Assembly (NCBI GenBank): GCA_021613335.1
Contig: JAJTWR010000260.1
Span: 1,739,501-1,803,500 of the forward strand
Source: Whitmania pigra
Taxonomy: Eukaryota > Annelida > Clitellata > Hirudinida > Haemopidae
Length of the DNA stretch: 64,000 nt
Direction: 5' to 3'
The notes below the pieces were generated by a model. It ran no database searches and had not been told where the DNA came from. It saw only the letters and a list, made by a program, of their open reading frames with translations. Shown in pieces: positions 60,870 to 64,000 of the stretch (position 1 is the first letter of the stretch; the number at the start of each line of letters is the position of its first letter). The translations under genes were made by a program, and so were the position numbers.

Positions 60870-61890
60870 TCTTCCATTTCCTTCCGCACGTATTCGAAAG
60901 ATCGGTTTTAGAAAGTTTGGAATAAAATAATTGTTCGGAAATTTTTTCGGAAATTCAGTTGTGATCGGTTTTATGAAAAATTATAATAATAATATATAAT
61001 ATAATATATAATAACATATAATAATATTTTTTAATACAAAAAATTTCTTAATGATTTTATTTTACGTTTATGTTCCTTAGACACAAACTAGAGTTATTTG
61101 GTTTCAAATAAATATGTTTGCTCCACTTCGTTTATTTCCTTTTGTCTTCTAGCAACATGTCTCGTAGTGCCAATTTCCTTTGAGCTTACTTTACTAAATC
61201 AGAGAGTAAAGATGAAGCCATTTCTAATAAATGAAAGCATATTTTAGGATGTAAGAAGTCTTCAACATCTTGAGTTATCTGAAGATGACGCAACAAAGAT
61301 TTCCAGTTTAAAATAGAATTAGATCTATAACTCACCTTAACTATGCCGGTAGAATGCTCTCAGACCTAAGAACTTTTGATTTATTAGAAGCAGCGACAGA
61401 ATGCCATGCCACTCCTCGCCAGACATTGCTAGAGGATTTTTTCTGCCCCCTTTCCTCCACTTCAAGCGAAATGTTCTCGGCTTCTGGCAGCATTGTCTTT
61501 ATTTCAAGAATGAATCTCACTCCAGAAACTATTTCTATTCTTACTTACGTACAGCAGAACTGGTTCACAACTGGAACTATGTTTCTGCAGATGACATGGA
61601 GGAAGGTGAATCTGATTAATATTGTAAATTTTTAGCACATCTTCTGATGCTCAAATAAAGAATAAATCGTTAAAATGTGTTCAAATGATTACTTCTATTT
61701 ATTTAATCAGACAATAGCACTCAGGCATGTAACGCCTGGAGAAGAGAAGATTTCGATGCATTATTTTGTAGGGGTGTTATTTCCTAAAATTTTTTGAATA
61801 TCTCCGATCTTTCGGGTTCGGTTTCCGAAAGTTCGGAACAAATTTTTTCAGATTGCGTAAAACTCGAACAAAACCGAACGTCGAAGTCCC
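60870..61890 (+). mobile_element. hAT transposon fragment (C-terminal dimerisation region)
   Basis: 61354-61600 encodes SSTSSEMFSASGSIV then MNLTPETISILTYVQQNW, the hallmark C-terminal hAT dimerisation sequence (consensus like SSERVFSTAG and LTPENVDML). Only this region survives and it is followed by a short tail and polyadenylation-like AATAAA motifs. Flanking segments (60885-60955 and 61805-61885) share CGAAAG, TTCGGAAA and TCGGTTTT motifs in opposite orientations, suggesting decayed inverted ends. Confidence 0.7.
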
Positions 61891-62068
61891 ATGCTTTTTT
61901 AAGAAGTGGCGAAGTCATGCCATTTACAGCAATTCTCTTTTATACTATGCGATACTAATATCCCCTGCACTCAATACTTTTATTCTCCATGGCCATAAAA
62001 ACCACTTTTTATCACCGCAAAAAGAGTCTTTCGCAAATAGTGTGTGACTAAAAAGCCATACGTATTTG

Positions 62069-62163
62069 ATCAGGGACGTCATTTCAGCTTTTTCCCAGGA
62101 GTGGTGCAAAGCAGGACGAAGGGCTGAGCGGAAAAAATGCAAAAATTCTGAAAAGACGTCCAC
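62069..62163 (+). repeat. Third copy of the dispersed GGGACGTCATTTCAGC repeat end
   Basis: CAGGGACGTCATTTCAGCTT followed by TTTCCCAGG matches the segments at 46823 and (reverse) 41930-41970. No coding content. Confidence 0.5.
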
Positions 62164-62169
62164 TGAATT

Positions 62170-64000
62170 TAAGTGTTTTTAAATAGCATAATTTGCATGA
62201 TGCAAGTTCATTAGGAACTATTATAAATAAATGACTTTTATCCGAAATTCTCTAAAAACCAAAAAATATCCGAATTATTCGCCCATTTTCCATGCTCGCT
62301 TCAATTTGCTTTTTGAAATTATTTTGTAGACAAATTATATTTATTGGTCAACGTTTGGTGATTTTTAATCACGCAGCAAAATAAGTCTTCCAAAACAAAT
62401 AAATAAACAAATATTATGTGAGAGAGATGAATGAGAAATATATATTCAAGTTTCTAATTTTCGTTTCTAAGGTCAACTTGGATAACTTCACGCGTGTCAC
62501 TTTAACCAATAATAAATGGAAATAGTAGTAATAGCTATTTCATATGACACCCAAAAGGCAGCATCAGAGGGTATAACAATCACTGACTGTTTTAAAGCTT
62601 TAATCAATTCACGCAATTATGAATTTAAAAGATACAAGACGAGGTTGTAAATGTCGATGATGCTAATGAGATCAAATCAGTCATTTTTCCTTAATGGAAG
62701 ATTTGTTTTGATGTCACCTGTTACAACAAATATATTTAATCCACCCTATCCTGCTATTTTCGTTTGTGGCCGCTTTACGTTGTTTTTGCCGGATGGGTTA
62801 AAAGACATTTCATTCGAGTTTTTGTAAATAGATTAACATAAATAAAGAAGTCATGTTTTACTTCTTGTATATCTTGTATTATTTCTGCACATTAAAAGAA
62901 CATAATATAACTGTGTCAGCCCAATATTAATACGAATCAATATATATTAGATTAGTCACATTTTAACTAAATAAATTCATTTCCAGCTCTATTTCTACAT
63001 TTGCTTTGGCATTCCTACATTTTGAAGCCAACAACAATTTTCTCATTCTTTCTCGAAATCTTATTTTATATTTAAAAGCCGCTCTTGGGTTAAAAGTGTA
63101 TTTATTTAGATTTATAATAAATATATTACACTAAGATAATTTTTATTTCAGAACTCAACATGTAATTTTATTATTATTATTATTATTATTATTATCAACA
63201 TTTTTATTGTTAGTGTCAAAATTAACTAATTCTATTAAAAAATATTTCGCTAATTAAAATAAAATCATTGATAATTATTCCTTATTGTTCCATGTTTTCC
63301 GAAGCAATGGATGTTAGCACTAGTAAGTGCTGGTCAAAATGTGATCGTTTATCTGATCTATATCTCCTTTGGTTTATTTGGTTTATATCGATGGATTAAA
63401 TTCAAATTATTGTTAAGTACCATGATTATTTTCTGAATTGTCTAAATTAATGGCAAATTGTTGCAAATTGCTTAATGATGGCATTTATTAGGTTCCTGGG
63501 ATCCTCTGATCCACGATTTTATGATCCTTGAAATAAAATGTGAATAATAAAATTATGAGAAAGGCTTTGTGAAATTGTCTGGTAAATCGTAATTCTTGAA
63601 ATAATTTGAGAATAAGAATTTAAAATCCAAATCGATAGCCGCTTGAGCTTTTAAGAATTTTGTGGCATTAGAGTAACAATGAGAGTAACGATCGGCAAGC
63701 AAGTGAATTGTGCTGCTTTGCAAATAATCATCAAAACCTTCAAGTTTGAGATAGCACTGTGAGATACTTTTTATTAAAAGCAGTTGGATGAAGAAGAAAT
63801 AGTAGTGCTTAGGTGGGAAAGACTTTTATTGAGTTACGACCTGCACTTAAAGACTAGTCCAACCTATTTACTGGAAATGCAATTAAATTTTATTTGAATA
63901 AAATTCGTTTAAGTTTATGCTGTTACTTTGCTAAGCAGTAAAGCAAGTACCCAGAGAAAGAGGCATGACATTCAAAGTTGTAATTTATATCATAGGTTTC
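62170..64000. other. No recognised gene
   Basis: AT-rich DNA with a short ATT run near 63165-63195. No splice-flanked coding segment with a recognisable domain was seen on either strand. Confidence 0.4.

Overview
The window is nuclear DNA of a multicellular animal. Genes are split into many short exons, introns are about 45 bp to 2 kb, and the DNA is AT-rich, with long ATT and CAT/CGT microsatellites and remnants of LINEs, SINEs and hAT transposons. The gene content (DEG/ENaC channel, synaptotagmin, SOCS, SUEL/CUB lectin receptor, RAD52, beta-mannosidase) points to a bilaterian. The compact AT-rich layout, L2/CR1-like LINE and modular domain shuffling would fit an invertebrate deuterostome such as a tunicate, but that is only a guess. 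No bacterial operon, CRISPR array or phage logic is present.

Layout: 1-5.2 kb has no recognised gene. RAD52 (+) is at 5.2-7.9 kb with a tRNA-derived SINE in its last intron. At 7.9-12.6 kb lies repeat-rich DNA with an inverted-repeat element and a long ATT array. A single-pass receptor with SUEL lectin, CUB and sushi domains (+) spans 12.7-16.8 kb. A broken hAT transposon lies at 17.8-18.7 kb. A VAP-type ER protein (-) is at 19.8-21.8 kb and a truncated LINE at 23.2-24.2 kb. At 24.5-29.7 kb on the minus strand is a 13-exon DEG/ENaC channel subunit whose extracellular part carries a C-type lectin domain and a long Ser/Thr/Pro mucin-like stretch. The C-terminal exons of a SOCS6/7-like protein (-) follow at 32.1-32.8 kb, an unrecognised 494-residue intronless protein (-) at 36.5-37.9 kb, CCDC47 (-) at 38.8-41.3 kb, a second broken hAT at 41.8-43.1 kb, lysosomal beta-mannosidase (-) at 43.4-49.3 kb, repeats and a 1.27-kb hAT-like element at 51.9-53.2 kb, internal exons of a synaptotagmin-7-like gene (+) at 58.2-59.4 kb, and another hAT fragment near 61.4 kb.

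The genes do not form one pathway. They are ordinary neighbouring animal genes, several concerned with membranes: VAP and CCDC47 at the ER, synaptotagmin in exocytosis, and the lectin receptor and lectin-channel at the surface. The most unusual object is the lectin/mucin/ENaC protein. Its 13 exons join in one open frame of 3072 nt with compatible phases at every junction, so the fusion is supported by gene structure and not only by proximity.

All gene models were spliced by eye from the sequence. Exon borders were checked by reading phase and by resemblance to known family members recalled from general knowledge. No alignment or database search was run.
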